This document shows positions 1 through 8,761 of a stretch of DNA of 60,769 bases, one piece after another. The stretch covers positions 1 through 60,769 of the forward strand of contig CAISCU010000013.1 in NCBI GenBank assembly GCA_903883965.1. Reading direction: 5' to 3'. Within the stretch, counting starts at the first letter, position 1. Each line of letters starts with the position of its first letter. The DNA is from an uncultured Bacteroidota bacterium (GTDB lineage Bacteria; Bacteroidota; Bacteroidia; UKL13-3). Below the pieces are notes generated by a model, which saw only the letters and a program-made list of their open reading frames with translations, ran no database searches and was not told the origin of the DNA. The translations under genes were made by a program, and so were the position numbers.

Positions 1-1279
1 GTTCCAAATCGTTCCAATTGTCTATACCGAATGAACTTATCTGAAAGTCTTTAAACCCTTCCTTACATACCTCGTAGAAAGCATCAGTCATTTTAATGAA
101 ATATTTAACAATTGCTCCATTTGCTTGAGCTGGAACATTTCCAGACCAAATCATGGTATCATTTGGCCAAGTATTTCTTGTTAGGGTAACATTTGAAAAT
201 TGAGAATTGCCTAATCCAGCAGCATAAAAAACTTCTACTTTGCTAACAGGAAAATCGCCTTGGTTTACTTTTGCAGAAATGGTTACAGCATCAGTTGAAG
301 TAGCAACAGCAGGCATTCTTGTTTTAGAAGCCAATGTTGGAGGCATATAAACAGCAGAACCTAAATCAGATGGAGTTAGGGGAGCCAATACATATTTATA
401 TTCACCAGCAATCAGTGAATGAATGACAACACCTCTGATATAAGATAATTTAGAGCCAATAATTGGAGGTGTAAAACGGTTAGCAGGCAAAGAATCCTCG
501 CTGTTGTTGTCATTTCTATACCATGCTGAAAAATCACTGATATCGATGGCATTACCATTGGCATCAGCTACTGACCAAGTCCAACGTGAACCATTGACAG
601 TTCGGGTGAAAACTGAAACATTTTTCAATTCTACATAAGCACCTTCGTATTTTTCTGTTATGGCAGGATTAGCAACTTGTCCAACATTTACGTTGCCTGT
701 CATGAGTGAATCAACCGTTAATGAAACAGGTACAATTTTGTGAGGGTTTAAGTCCAAAATTTCTACCCCATTGTCCCAAATTGGATTTCCTTTAATGACA
801 TTGATTTGAGTATGCCCTAATTTAGAGCCCGCAGGTGGTGATGAACCTCTGAATTGTTTTAGTAAACCTGTTACACGAACTTTTGTTCCAGGTCTGAGGT
901 TGTCATAAAACGAATTGTCACTCACTAACTGACTAAGAGTGGTTCCCATTCCAGCTGGATCACACATTAATTCTACACCGCCCCAAGGGCCAACATTGGT
1001 ATCAGCTACAATGACAGTTGCTCTTCTTGATTTTGTTGTAGACAATCCATACAATCTTGGATCAAACAACACATACCCTTCGAAACGAATGGTATCTTTG
1101 TAACGAGCACTTTGTAAAGTAGGGTTAATGTAATCAGATGAATCATTAGGAGGCGTTGCTGTCAATTTGGAATCACTCACAAATTGCACATCATGCAATG
1201 GAATAATTGGATAAGGATTTTGTGCATTCAACAGACTTAAAATGCCTGTAAATACTAAAAATAGTAAAAGTTTTTTCAT
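1..1279 (-). CDS. Secreted protein, probable T9SS substrate or surface protein (partial, C-terminus beyond the window)
   Basis: The gene is open from an ATG at 1279 down to the left edge, about 426 codons with no stop, so the C-terminus is missing. The N-terminus (MKKLLLFLVFTGILSLLNAQ) is a classic Bacteroidota signal peptide ending in a Q-type cleavage site. The following sequence is rich in beta-strand-like, Asp/Asn/Gly/Ser/Thr segments, including stretches such as RFEGYVLFDPRLYGL and GTKVRVTGLLKQF that resemble OB-fold-like or DUF5689-like domains of secreted Bacteroidota proteins. It points the same way as the next gene (1380-3500), about 100 bases away. The function cannot be assigned. 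A C-terminal sorting domain is expected but lies outside the window. Confidence 0.8.
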   Translation of the reverse strand, partial: MKKLLLFLVFTGILSLLNAQNPYPIIPLHDVQFVSDSKLTATPPNDSSDYINPTLQSARYKDTIRFEGYVLFDPRLYGLSTTKSRRATVIVADTNVGPWGGVELMCDPAGMGTTLSQLVSDNSFYDNLRPGTKVRVTGLLKQFRGSSPPAGSKLGHTQINVIKGNPIWDNGVEILDLNPHKIVPVSLTVDSLMTGNVNVGQVANPAITEKYEGAYVELKNVSVFTRTVNGSRWTWSVADANGNAIDISDFSAWYRNDNNSEDSLPANRFTPPIIGSKLSYIRGVVIHSLIAGEYKYVLAPLTPSDLGSAVYMPPTLASKTRMPAVATSTDAVTISAKVNQGDFPVSKVEVFYAAGLGNSQFSNVTLTRNTWPNDTMIWSGNVPAQANGAIVKYFIKMTDAFYEVCKEGFKDFQISSFGIDNWNDLE

Positions 1280-1302
1280 GTTTAAAATTGCCATTTAGCA
1301 AA

Positions 1303-1333
1303 CAAAACTACATATTGTAAACAGCAAAAACAA
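1303..1333 (-). promoter_or_regulatory. Possible Bacteroidota-type promoter for the gene starting at 1279
   Basis: On the minus strand TAGTTTTG (1310-1303) matches the -7 consensus TAnnTTTG. A TTG (1333-1331) lies 20 bases upstream as a minimal -33 element. It sits 24 bases before the start codon. This is a pattern match only, and the -33 box is weak. Confidence 0.3.
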
Positions 1334-1379
1334 CCCCTTTTAAACCTGAAACAAAATCATCACTAAAATTTCATTTTGA

Positions 1380-3500
1380 TTATTTGATGATGGCAAAACT
1401 TCCTGATTGAACCATTCCTGAATTTAAGTCTTTAACTGTAAATAAATAAACCCCAGTAGCTATCTGTGTTTTGCTATCGTTGAGCAAGTCCCATGCATGT
1501 TCGCCACCACTGTTAACTGTTTTTGAAACATCACCAAAATTATTGAACCAACGGGAATCACTGCCATTGTAATTTTCAGATTGGTGTTGAATGGTATTGA
1601 TCACATCTCCACTTGCCGTGTAAATAACAATTTCGGCCGATGCAGGTAGGTTGTAAAACATCAATTTCCTGAGTCGGGTATTTTCACCATCCCAAGCAGC
1701 CTTTGTGTTATAAGGATTTGGATAAACCCCAACTTTAAGCTCTTTACCATCAAAATTGTTGGCTAATTTACCAGCAAACGCTCTGTATTCGCTTTCAGTA
1801 AATGATGATTCCTGAGACTCAATACCCATTACTTTATCTCCTTCGTCAAAAGCAGTTACCATTACCAAATGTTGCCAACCATTATTGATATTATTGAATG
1901 TGTATTTGTAAGCATATAAAGTGGTATCGTTATCAAATTTGATGGGTTGGTCAAGCTGAATCATTTTAAATCCATTATTGAAGCCAACATCATTTCCAAC
2001 GCGATCCCACTGACTAATTAAATTAGCTTTCCCGAGCAAATCTGTTCCCATGTCATCTCCAATATTTGTTCTATACAAACGGTATCCTTCAAAATCTTTT
2101 TTACGACTAATTGGATCTATTGAATTTTCAGCATGTCTGTCCCAATACACTTCAATTTTACCATCACTTGTAATAATTTTGGTATGGGGCGAATTTGGAG
2201 GTTCTGGAAGTACATAGCGGTCTAATTTACCATTATTATTCAAATCTAAATCAGGTCTGAAAACTCCTTTTTCGTCTTGATCTTCTCCTAAGTATGTAGA
2301 ACGGGTTCTACTCAAATGTTCAATTAAATCTTGCTCTGACTCAGGTGTGGTGATAATGTTTGAACTACCTAATGGCAAGTAGCTGAGAGGTCCGTTTTGA
2401 GCTGCACAAACAAAAGCAACTGTAAAAGTAAATTTCTCTCCTGGATTCACACTGATCAATGGACCTGCAGACAACAATTGCAACCAATTTGCCGGAGGTC
2501 CATAAATGGGACCATTTGACCCATACAATGATACAGTGTCAATTCCATTTGCGAGTTTCAAATAACGTTCTTGATCAGATGCCGGGCTATTCCAAGGAGC
2601 TGCAACTGAATTGAAATTCCAAAAATTAAAATTTAAACTAGGTTTTGGGTATCCCAAACTCAAGAAAGTATCTGGTTTATTAGGATTAAAAAATAATCCA
2701 TTCCAGTCAATGCCTAAAAACTGAATGGCACCATAGGATTGTGTAGAAGCTATATCATCGCCAAAACTTTGGTAAGAATAAATGCTATTTAACTTTTTGT
2801 TGATGCCATTTCTGCCTTTGTTAAAAAAACTAGTACTTGCATCTCTTGTTACATTGACATTTCTAACTACCAAATCACTAAAAATACCTAAATAAACAGA
2901 ATCCCATCGTTGATTGGAATGGTTGGTAATTTCATAGTTGGCTATTACAAAATAATCTGCAAAAGAATAATTCCAAGCATAGGTTTCCAATTTACAAGCT
3001 GCTTTAAGTGGATTTTGATGACCATTGATAGGAAAACTAGTTCCAGGAATAACCACAAAACTATCTGTAAAATTCATCACAAAATCTTGGTGAGATACCG
3101 CAGAGCTTGTAAAATTAGCACTTGATGGTAACTTTGACTTCTCGGTGATTGTAGTTGTTGGTGTGAATTCAAATCCGCTTCCCCCAGGTGTATATCCGGC
3201 AGAGGCATCTACTGAACTTGAACTAACTCTTACTTGACCATCAACATAAGCCCCAATCCAAAGTCCGGCTTCAAACAAATGCTCTACTCCACTCCCTTTG
3301 GGGAAACACATAGAAGAAGGCCCTTGTGTATTTGAACGCACATCTGGCTTGCCAAAAGTAGCGTAATTGTTTACCGTTAAAGCCAATCTTCCAGCACTGG
3401 TTGTTTTTCTTTGTGAACTCACCTGAGCTATTACCGTAAGGGAACAAAACGATAGAATCAGGAAAAAGAAACAACTATTTTTTGAGCGTTTAAACTGCAT
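1380..3500 (-). CDS. Large secreted protein with probable C-terminal T9SS-like sorting domain
   Basis: This is a protein of about 706 residues. I prefer the ATG at 3500 over an upstream ATG at 3524, because it places the signal peptide (MQFKRSKNSCFFFLILSFCS, cleavage after VIAQ) directly at the N-terminus. The body is a beta-rich extracellular sequence with no enzyme motif I recognise. The last ~100 residues hold a YPNPYN motif followed by a strand pattern ending in GVYLFTVKDL and SGSFAIIK. This resembles the T9SS type A or FlgD-like C-terminal domains that direct export through the type IX system and attachment to the cell surface. The gene lies 100 bases upstream of another secreted protein in the same direction, so the two may form a surface-protein cluster. 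Its specific function is unknown. Confidence 0.85.
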   Translation of the reverse strand: MQFKRSKNSCFFFLILSFCSLTVIAQVSSQRKTTSAGRLALTVNNYATFGKPDVRSNTQGPSSMCFPKGSGVEHLFEAGLWIGAYVDGQVRVSSSSVDASAGYTPGGSGFEFTPTTTITEKSKLPSSANFTSSAVSHQDFVMNFTDSFVVIPGTSFPINGHQNPLKAACKLETYAWNYSFADYFVIANYEITNHSNQRWDSVYLGIFSDLVVRNVNVTRDASTSFFNKGRNGINKKLNSIYSYQSFGDDIASTQSYGAIQFLGIDWNGLFFNPNKPDTFLSLGYPKPSLNFNFWNFNSVAAPWNSPASDQERYLKLANGIDTVSLYGSNGPIYGPPANWLQLLSAGPLISVNPGEKFTFTVAFVCAAQNGPLSYLPLGSSNIITTPESEQDLIEHLSRTRSTYLGEDQDEKGVFRPDLDLNNNGKLDRYVLPEPPNSPHTKIITSDGKIEVYWDRHAENSIDPISRKKDFEGYRLYRTNIGDDMGTDLLGKANLISQWDRVGNDVGFNNGFKMIQLDQPIKFDNDTTLYAYKYTFNNINNGWQHLVMVTAFDEGDKVMGIESQESSFTESEYRAFAGKLANNFDGKELKVGVYPNPYNTKAAWDGENTRLRKLMFYNLPASAEIVIYTASGDVINTIQHQSENYNGSDSRWFNNFGDVSKTVNSGGEHAWDLLNDSKTQIATGVYLFTVKDLNSGMVQSGSFAIIK

Positions 3501-3804
3501 ATGTTCTTCATTAAACAAATGCAAGAAAGTAAATATTGCGGTGAAGTAAAAGATAAATCACAGCAAACTGTGAATTAAAATTAGTTAGTTTATAGACAGT
3601 ACTACGGAAATACAGCGTTTGAATAAAATTCCATTGAAAACGAAAACAAATTGTTGAAAAGAATAAGCTAGTAATCAAGCATTAACACTTTATTAACTTT
3701 AATACTCACAAGTTATCAAGCTTTAGAACAAAATTGTGGATAGATTTAAAGTTGTAAAAAAATAAGACCCACTAACGTATTTTTACAACAGATTCAAATG
3801 GAAC
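3501..3804. other. Intergenic region between divergent genes (304 bases)
   Basis: This is AT-rich spacer between the divergent secreted-protein gene and dnaB, and should hold both promoters. A TATTTTTA at 3778-3785 resembles a Bacteroidota -7 box for dnaB with one mismatch. No convincing -33 partner lies at the right distance. I see no RNA gene, terminator or repeat. Confidence 0.5.
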
Positions 3805-5364
3805 ATGGAAGACAATTACAAACAAGATACCCGAAAAAAGAGAACCATCACCAAAAGCATTTTGCCTGAGGGAGGCAAATTACCTCCTCAAGCTCTTGAA
3901 CTAGAAGAAGCGGTTTTGGGAGCACTCATGCTTGAAAAACATGCCATCACAACTGTTGCAGAAATTTTATCTCCAGCGAGTTTTTACAAAGACAACAACA
4001 GCCTTATTTACCAAGCAATTGTTGATTTATTTAGCAAAGCTGAACCCATTGATATTTTAACAGTTACAGCAGAATTAAGAAAAAAAGGGCAATTGGAATT
4101 GGTTGGTGGCGCCTACTACATTACTATGCTAACCAACCGCATAGCGTCTGCAGCAAATATTGAATCGCATGCCCGAATCATTGCAGAAAAATTTTTACAA
4201 AGAGAACTGATTCGCATTTCTGGTGAAATTCAAAACGAAGCATTTGAGGACAGTTCAGATGCCTTTAAATTGTTAGACTCTGCCGAAAAAAAATTATTTG
4301 AATTGTCTCAAGGCAATATCAAGCGTTCTTACTTGAATATCAATTCAGTTGTTAAACAAACGCTCAAAGACATTGAAGACTTAAAGCAACAATCAGGCAA
4401 ATACACCGGTATTCCTTCTGGTTTTACCAAACTTGATAACCTAACAGGAGGTTTCCAACGTTCTGATTTAATTATTGTTGCCGCCAGACCTGGTATGGGT
4501 AAAACTGCATTTGCATTAAGTGTTGCTAGAAATGCCTCGTTTGAGGGTTTAGGGGACAATCAAAAACCCAGGGCTGTTGCTATATTTTCTCTTGAAATGG
4601 GAAACAAGCAAATGGTAAGCAGGATGATCAGTTCTGAAGCTGAAATTTCTGGACACAAACTCAGAACTGGCGAATTAAAAGATTACGAGTGGGAACAATT
4701 GAATGCAAAAATTGCCAGCTTGAGTGATGCCCCTATTTTTATAGACGACACCCCTGCTCTTTCAGTTTTTGAATTGCGTGCAAAATGCCGCAGATTGAAA
4801 CAACAGAACGACATTTCTATGATATTAATTGACTACTTGCAATTGATGAGGGGTGATGATACTGGAAATAAAAACGGTAACAGGGAGCAAGAAGTGAGTT
4901 ATATTTCAAGGTCATTGAAAGCATTGGCAAAAGAATTGGATGTGCCTGTAATTGCATTGTCACAATTGAGTCGTCAAACTGAAAGAAGAACAAATTCTAA
5001 CAGACCCATGCTTTCTGACTTAAGGGAATCAGGCTCTATTGAACAAGATGCCGATATGGTAATGTTTATTTATAGGCCAGAATATTACAATATAACAGAA
5101 TGGGAAGAAGGCGAACCAACAACTGGACAGGCAGAGGTAATGATTGCTAAAAACCGACATGGTGCCATTGAAAACATTCGTTTGCGTTTCTTAAAAGACT
5201 ACACCAAATTTACCGACTTAATGGAAGACCGTTATGGCTTTGATTCTCCTAGTTCTAAGGATGCCTTGGGCACCATTACCATGAGTTCAAGGTTAAATGA
5301 CTGGAGCATAGATGACGATGAGCCTGAAAATGATTCAAAGTTACCACCTATTGCTCCCTTCTAA
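3805..5364 (+). CDS. dnaB: Replicative DNA helicase DnaB
   Basis: This is a 519-residue hexameric replicative helicase that unwinds DNA ahead of the polymerase and loads primase. The N-terminal DnaB domain spans about residues 26-130 (PPQALELEEAVLGALMLEKH). The RecA-like C-terminal domain starts near residue 200. It contains a Walker A loop AARPGMGKTAF with the catalytic Lys at about 233, and a Walker B segment LIDYLQLM near 341-348. The later motifs ALSQLSRQTERR, SDLRESGSIEQDADMV and IAKNRHGA are all intact. The length is normal for Bacteroidota, and there is no intein although this family is a frequent intein host. Its stop codon overlaps that of the convergent TPR gene. Confidence 0.97.
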   Translation: MEDNYKQDTRKKRTITKSILPEGGKLPPQALELEEAVLGALMLEKHAITTVAEILSPASFYKDNNSLIYQAIVDLFSKAEPIDILTVTAELRKKGQLELVGGAYYITMLTNRIASAANIESHARIIAEKFLQRELIRISGEIQNEAFEDSSDAFKLLDSAEKKLFELSQGNIKRSYLNINSVVKQTLKDIEDLKQQSGKYTGIPSGFTKLDNLTGGFQRSDLIIVAARPGMGKTAFALSVARNASFEGLGDNQKPRAVAIFSLEMGNKQMVSRMISSEAEISGHKLRTGELKDYEWEQLNAKIASLSDAPIFIDDTPALSVFELRAKCRRLKQQNDISMILIDYLQLMRGDDTGNKNGNREQEVSYISRSLKALAKELDVPVIALSQLSRQTERRTNSNRPMLSDLRESGSIEQDADMVMFIYRPEYYNITEWEEGEPTTGQAEVMIAKNRHGAIENIRLRFLKDYTKFTDLMEDRYGFDSPSSKDALGTITMSSRLNDWSIDDDEPENDSKLPPIAPF

Positions 5365-5699
5365 CTGAACTCAATTTCATCTAACAATGCCCTGAATTCA
5401 TTGAGGGTTTTGCGGTCGTTTCCTGCTGTCAATAGCTCTATGCCTTCATTTAAAAGCGAAATTGCCTGTGAATGATTGCCTATTGCTTGAGCCATTTTTG
5501 CCAATTGAAACCTTGCAGGTATATGGTTTGGATTGATTTCAATACATTTTTGAAAACTACAGACAGCTGATTGTAAATTTTCTGATGCCAATTCTTCCAT
5601 GGCCAAGGCAAAGTTTAAAAAAACATCATTGGGTGTTTCTGTCAGCATTTCAATGAGTTTGGCTTTTCTAATGAGTTTTAAATCGGACATTCTTCGCAA
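5361..5699 (-). CDS. Small TPR-repeat protein
   Basis: This is a 112-residue protein with no signal peptide. The sequence carries about two tetratricopeptide-like helix pairs, for example NFALAMEELASENLQSAV and IPARFQLAKMAQAIGN, with the alternating Ala/Leu/Gly pattern of TPR repeats. Such proteins act as protein-interaction scaffolds. No partner can be deduced. It converges on dnaB with overlapping stop codons and is divergent from etfB, so it appears to be monocistronic. It could also be classed simply as a conserved hypothetical TPR protein. Confidence 0.75.
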   Translation of the reverse strand: MRRMSDLKLIRKAKLIEMLTETPNDVFLNFALAMEELASENLQSAVCSFQKCIEINPNHIPARFQLAKMAQAIGNHSQAISLLNEGIELLTAGNDRKTLNEFRALLDEIEFS

Positions 5700-5818
5700 T
5701 TTTAATTTTTCAAAGATGACTATTTTTTAAAAATGGGGACAAGATGGTTATTCAAATTAGAAAAAAATCAATTATTTGCAGGATATTTCGACCATTAAAT
5801 CCGTGACATAAATAAAAT

Positions 5819-6556
5819 ATGAAAATCTTAGTTTGTATTAGCAATGTTCCCGACACTACTACCAAGGTAGCGTTTATTGAAAACGAAACAAAATTCAACA
5901 CTTCAGGCGTGCAGTACATCATCAATCCGTATGATGAATTGGCCTTAACAAAAGCCCTTGAAATCACTGAAAAAGTAGGTGGTACAGTTACTGTTATTCA
6001 TGTTGGAACAGCTGAAAGTGAAGCCAGCATTAGAAAAGCTTTGGCTATTGGCGCAAATGATGCGGTAAGAATCAATGCAGCAGCCAACGATGCTTCTTTT
6101 GTAGCCGATCAAATTGCTCATTATGCAGCCAATCAAAACTTTGATCTCATTTTTACAGGTAGAGAAAGTATAGACTACAACGGTGGTATGGTTTGTGGCT
6201 TATTGGCTGCAAAATTAAAATTACCTAGTGTTCAGGTTATTACCAGTATTGAAATAGATGGCAATACCGCTATAATGGACAGAGACATAGATGGTGGAAA
6301 AGAAAAAGTGAGTTGCCCACTTCCAATGGTTGTAAGTGCGCAAAAAGAATTAACTGAACCAAGAATTCCAAATATGAGAGGAATTATGGCAGCAAGAACC
6401 AAACCTTTACAAGTAATTGAACCTACTGCATCAAACCAACTAACGGCTGTATTGTCTTACCAATTGCCTCCCGCTAAAGGATCTTGTAAAATGGTTGAAG
6501 CAAGCAATGCCAAAGAATTAATTAGGTTATTACATGAAGAGGCTAAAGTAATCTAA
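5819..6556 (+). CDS. etfB: Electron transfer flavoprotein beta subunit
   Basis: This 245-residue protein forms a heterodimer with EtfA. The dimer carries electrons from acyl-CoA dehydrogenases and related flavoenzymes to the quinone pool. The N-terminus MKILVCISNVPDTTTKV is typical. The AMP-binding region and the family signature near the C-terminus (PRIPNMRGIMAARTKPL, about residues 180-197) are present. Its partner etfA lies 565 bases downstream but is separated by an inserted secreted-protein gene, which starts on the last base of the etfB stop codon (TAATG). Co-transcription of all three genes is likely. Confidence 0.95.
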   Translation: MKILVCISNVPDTTTKVAFIENETKFNTSGVQYIINPYDELALTKALEITEKVGGTVTVIHVGTAESEASIRKALAIGANDAVRINAAANDASFVADQIAHYAANQNFDLIFTGRESIDYNGGMVCGLLAAKLKLPSVQVITSIEIDGNTAIMDRDIDGGKEKVSCPLPMVVSAQKELTEPRIPNMRGIMAARTKPLQVIEPTASNQLTAVLSYQLPPAKGSCKMVEASNAKELIRLLHEEAKVI

Positions 6557-7110
6557 TGCAAAAAATTGTTTTTTTTAGTTGTGTATTTTTGATGCTACTT
6601 GGGGGCTTATTCTCCAATTGCATAGCCCAACAAGTTCAATTTAGAAATGAGCAGGGGTATACAATTACAATCAAACATGGCGATCAGATTTCACTTTTTT
6701 ACAATGGATATCTTGGACAAAAACAATTCAGCAATGTTGACTTTTTGTACGGAACAGATTCAAGTATTTTTGTAGGAAATAGCTACAATGGGTTGAACGA
6801 AAAGGCAGCTGATTACTTGCTTATTCGAGGTTTACAGCAAAAGGAAATCTTGTTCAAAGACATCATCGCTTTCAGAAGAATCAGTTTAGCAAGAAAAACA
6901 ATCAAATCAACACTTAATATAATGGCTTACACAGGGTTTGCTTTAGCCTTGTCTGATATAAGCGCCAATGAAAAATTAAACTATGGCCAATCGCTGCTTT
7001 ATTCATTGGCAGGTGGAATTGGTATTTCTTTAATCATGAATTTAGCCTTGCCAGAAAACCCAAAATACAAAATGAACGAGGGTTGGCAAGTTCAAACCAT
7101 TAATAAATAA
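6556..7110 (+). CDS. Hypothetical exported or membrane protein between etfB and etfA
   Basis: This is a 184-residue protein of no family I recognise. It has an N-terminal signal peptide (hydrophobic stretch VFFSCVFLMLLGGLFSNCIA, then QQ). A soluble beta-rich section follows (GYTITIKHGDQISLFYNGYL), then a basic segment (FRRISLARKTIKSTLN). Two hydrophobic helices follow around residues 118-130 and 147-163. The start codon overlaps the etfB stop by one base, and etfA begins 10 bases after its stop, so it sits inside the Etf operon. No catalytic motif is visible. A link to electron transfer is only suggested by position. Confidence 0.8.
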   Translation: MQKIVFFSCVFLMLLGGLFSNCIAQQVQFRNEQGYTITIKHGDQISLFYNGYLGQKQFSNVDFLYGTDSSIFVGNSYNGLNEKAADYLLIRGLQQKEILFKDIIAFRRISLARKTIKSTLNIMAYTGFALALSDISANEKLNYGQSLLYSLAGGIGISLIMNLALPENPKYKMNEGWQVQTINK

Positions 7111-7120
7111 TTTATTAGAT

Positions 7121-8089
7121 ATGTCAGTTATTGTATTTGCAGAAAACAGTGAAGGTCTCTTTAAAAAATCAAGTCTAGAGGCCGTATTTTATGCTCATGA
7201 ATTGGGTAAACTTGTTCAACAAAAATGTATAGCCATTTCTATTGGACAAGTAAACGAAGAGCAATTGAAATTATTGGCAACTTATGGTGCCGATCAGGTA
7301 TTCACTTTTGACCAAGCAGAAACAAGTACTTTTAATTCAGAATTGTACTCAGAGTTACTTGCTAATACTGCTCAAAATTGCAATGCCAAACAGGTGGTAT
7401 TTGCAAACACCTATTCAGGAAAATTAATTGCGCCAAGGGTTGCAGGCATCTTAAATGCAGCTATGGCAAGTAATGTCATTAGCTTACCAACACTGGAAAA
7501 CGGATTTGTTGTAAAAAGAACTGTTTTCTCTGGAAAAGCCATTGCAAATGTTGAATTAAAATCAGACATAAAAGTCATATCTATTGCACCAAATACTTTT
7601 ACCATAACAGCAGTTAACAAAGGTGCAGAAATAGAAAAAATGCAATCAACTGTAAGCCTAGAAATTGCCAAAACCAAATCATTGGAATTGAGTAAACAAG
7701 CAGGCAAAATTGCCCTTACAGAAGCTGAATTGGTAGTGAGCGCTGGTAGAGGAATGAAAGGCCCAGAACATTGGGGAATGGTTGAACAATTGGCTGATTT
7801 ATTAGGTGCTGCAACTGCATGTTCTAAACCAGTGAGCGATATGCATTGGAGACCACATAGTGAACACGTTGGCCAAACAGGCATTACCATTAAACCCAAT
7901 TTATATATTGCAATTGGCATTTCAGGTGCTATTCAACATTTGGCAGGTGTTAGTTCTTCAAAAGTAATTGTTGCCATTAACAAAGATCCAGAAGCACCAT
8001 TTTTCAAAGCGGCAGACTACGGCATTGTAGGCGATGCCTTTGAAGTGTTACCTCAATTAATAGAGGCGGCTAAATCTATTCAAGCCTAA
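7121..8089 (+). CDS. etfA: Electron transfer flavoprotein alpha subunit
   Basis: This 322-residue subunit binds FAD and pairs with EtfB. The N-terminal ETF domain covers about residues 1-185. The C-terminal FAD-binding domain (about 200-322) shows the expected motifs: VVSAGRGMKGPEHWGMVEQL, then PVSDMHWRPHSEHVGQTG, then YIAIGISGAIQHLAGV, and AINKDPEAPFFKAADYGIVG. The length and motif order are normal. The start follows an A-rich stretch 10 bases after the inserted hypothetical gene. Confidence 0.95.
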   Translation: MSVIVFAENSEGLFKKSSLEAVFYAHELGKLVQQKCIAISIGQVNEEQLKLLATYGADQVFTFDQAETSTFNSELYSELLANTAQNCNAKQVVFANTYSGKLIAPRVAGILNAAMASNVISLPTLENGFVVKRTVFSGKAIANVELKSDIKVISIAPNTFTITAVNKGAEIEKMQSTVSLEIAKTKSLELSKQAGKIALTEAELVVSAGRGMKGPEHWGMVEQLADLLGAATACSKPVSDMHWRPHSEHVGQTGITIKPNLYIAIGISGAIQHLAGVSSSKVIVAINKDPEAPFFKAADYGIVGDAFEVLPQLIEAAKSIQA

Positions 8090-8109
8090 AAGAAGCATCT
8101 AATCAAACA

Positions 8110-8760
8110 ATGGGTAGGGTTAAATTAATCATTTCAGGTTTGAGCACTGGACAAAGCAGTGGCTCCTACACGCTGATATTAAGCGAAGAGCAAGGCAAAA
8201 GGAAATTACCTATTGTCATTGGTAGTTTTGAAGCGCAAGCTATTGCTATTGAAATTGAAAAGATTGCACCCTTTAGACCCATGACCCATGATTTATTTGT
8301 GAATTTTTGTAAAGCATTTGACATCATCGTGCATGAGGTGGTTATTTTCAACCTTCATGAAGGCGTTTTTCATGCCAAATTGATTTGCGAACAACTTGGT
8401 GAAATTCGTGAAATTGATGCAAGAACATCTGATGCAATTGCTATTGCTGTGAGGTTTAAATGTCCAATTTTCACTTTCTCAGAAATAATGGATATTGCAG
8501 GAATAGACTTAAACGATGACGATGAGTTGGACGAGTATGATGAAGATGATGACATAGACTCTGAAATTGACATTGATGAATTGATGCTCAATTCAGACAT
8601 GGACATTGAAGTAGGAAGTGAGCCCAAAAAGAGCAGTGCAACAAATTTTTCAAAATTTTCACTTCAACAATTGAATGATTTACTTGAAAAAGCAATTGAA
8701 CAGGAAGAATACAGCTTTGCTGTTCAAATCAGAGATGAAATAAACAAAAGGACCAAATAA
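8110..8760 (+). CDS. Bifunctional nuclease family protein (DUF151) with UVR motif
   Basis: This 216-residue protein opens with a DUF151/BFN domain (about residues 1-135; motifs LPIVIGSFEAQAIAIEIE, RPMTHDLF and DARTSDAIAIAVRFKCPIF). A very acidic linker of roughly 25 Asp/Glu-rich residues follows around 139-165. It ends with a UvrB/UvrC-type UVR motif (LNDLLEKAIEQEEYSFAVQI, near residue 185-205). The family is named from proteins with reported nuclease activity, but its role in Bacteroidota is not settled. It follows etfA by 20 bases and precedes the nucleoside transporter by one base, so it is probably in the same transcript. Confidence 0.9.
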   Translation: MGRVKLIISGLSTGQSSGSYTLILSEEQGKRKLPIVIGSFEAQAIAIEIEKIAPFRPMTHDLFVNFCKAFDIIVHEVVIFNLHEGVFHAKLICEQLGEIREIDARTSDAIAIAVRFKCPIFTFSEIMDIAGIDLNDDDELDEYDEDDDIDSEIDIDELMLNSDMDIEVGSEPKKSSATNFSKFSLQQLNDLLEKAIEQEEYSFAVQIRDEINKRTK

Positions 8761-8761
8761 T

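Noticed and set aside
3805-5364. Possible intein in dnaB
   Set aside because: DnaB is a common intein host, but the Walker A and B regions are contiguous and the total length is 519 residues, so none is present.
7411-7920. 169-codon minus-strand reading frame opposite etfA
   Set aside because: etfA has all family motifs in the plus frame. This long antisense frame shows no domain and follows from codon bias.
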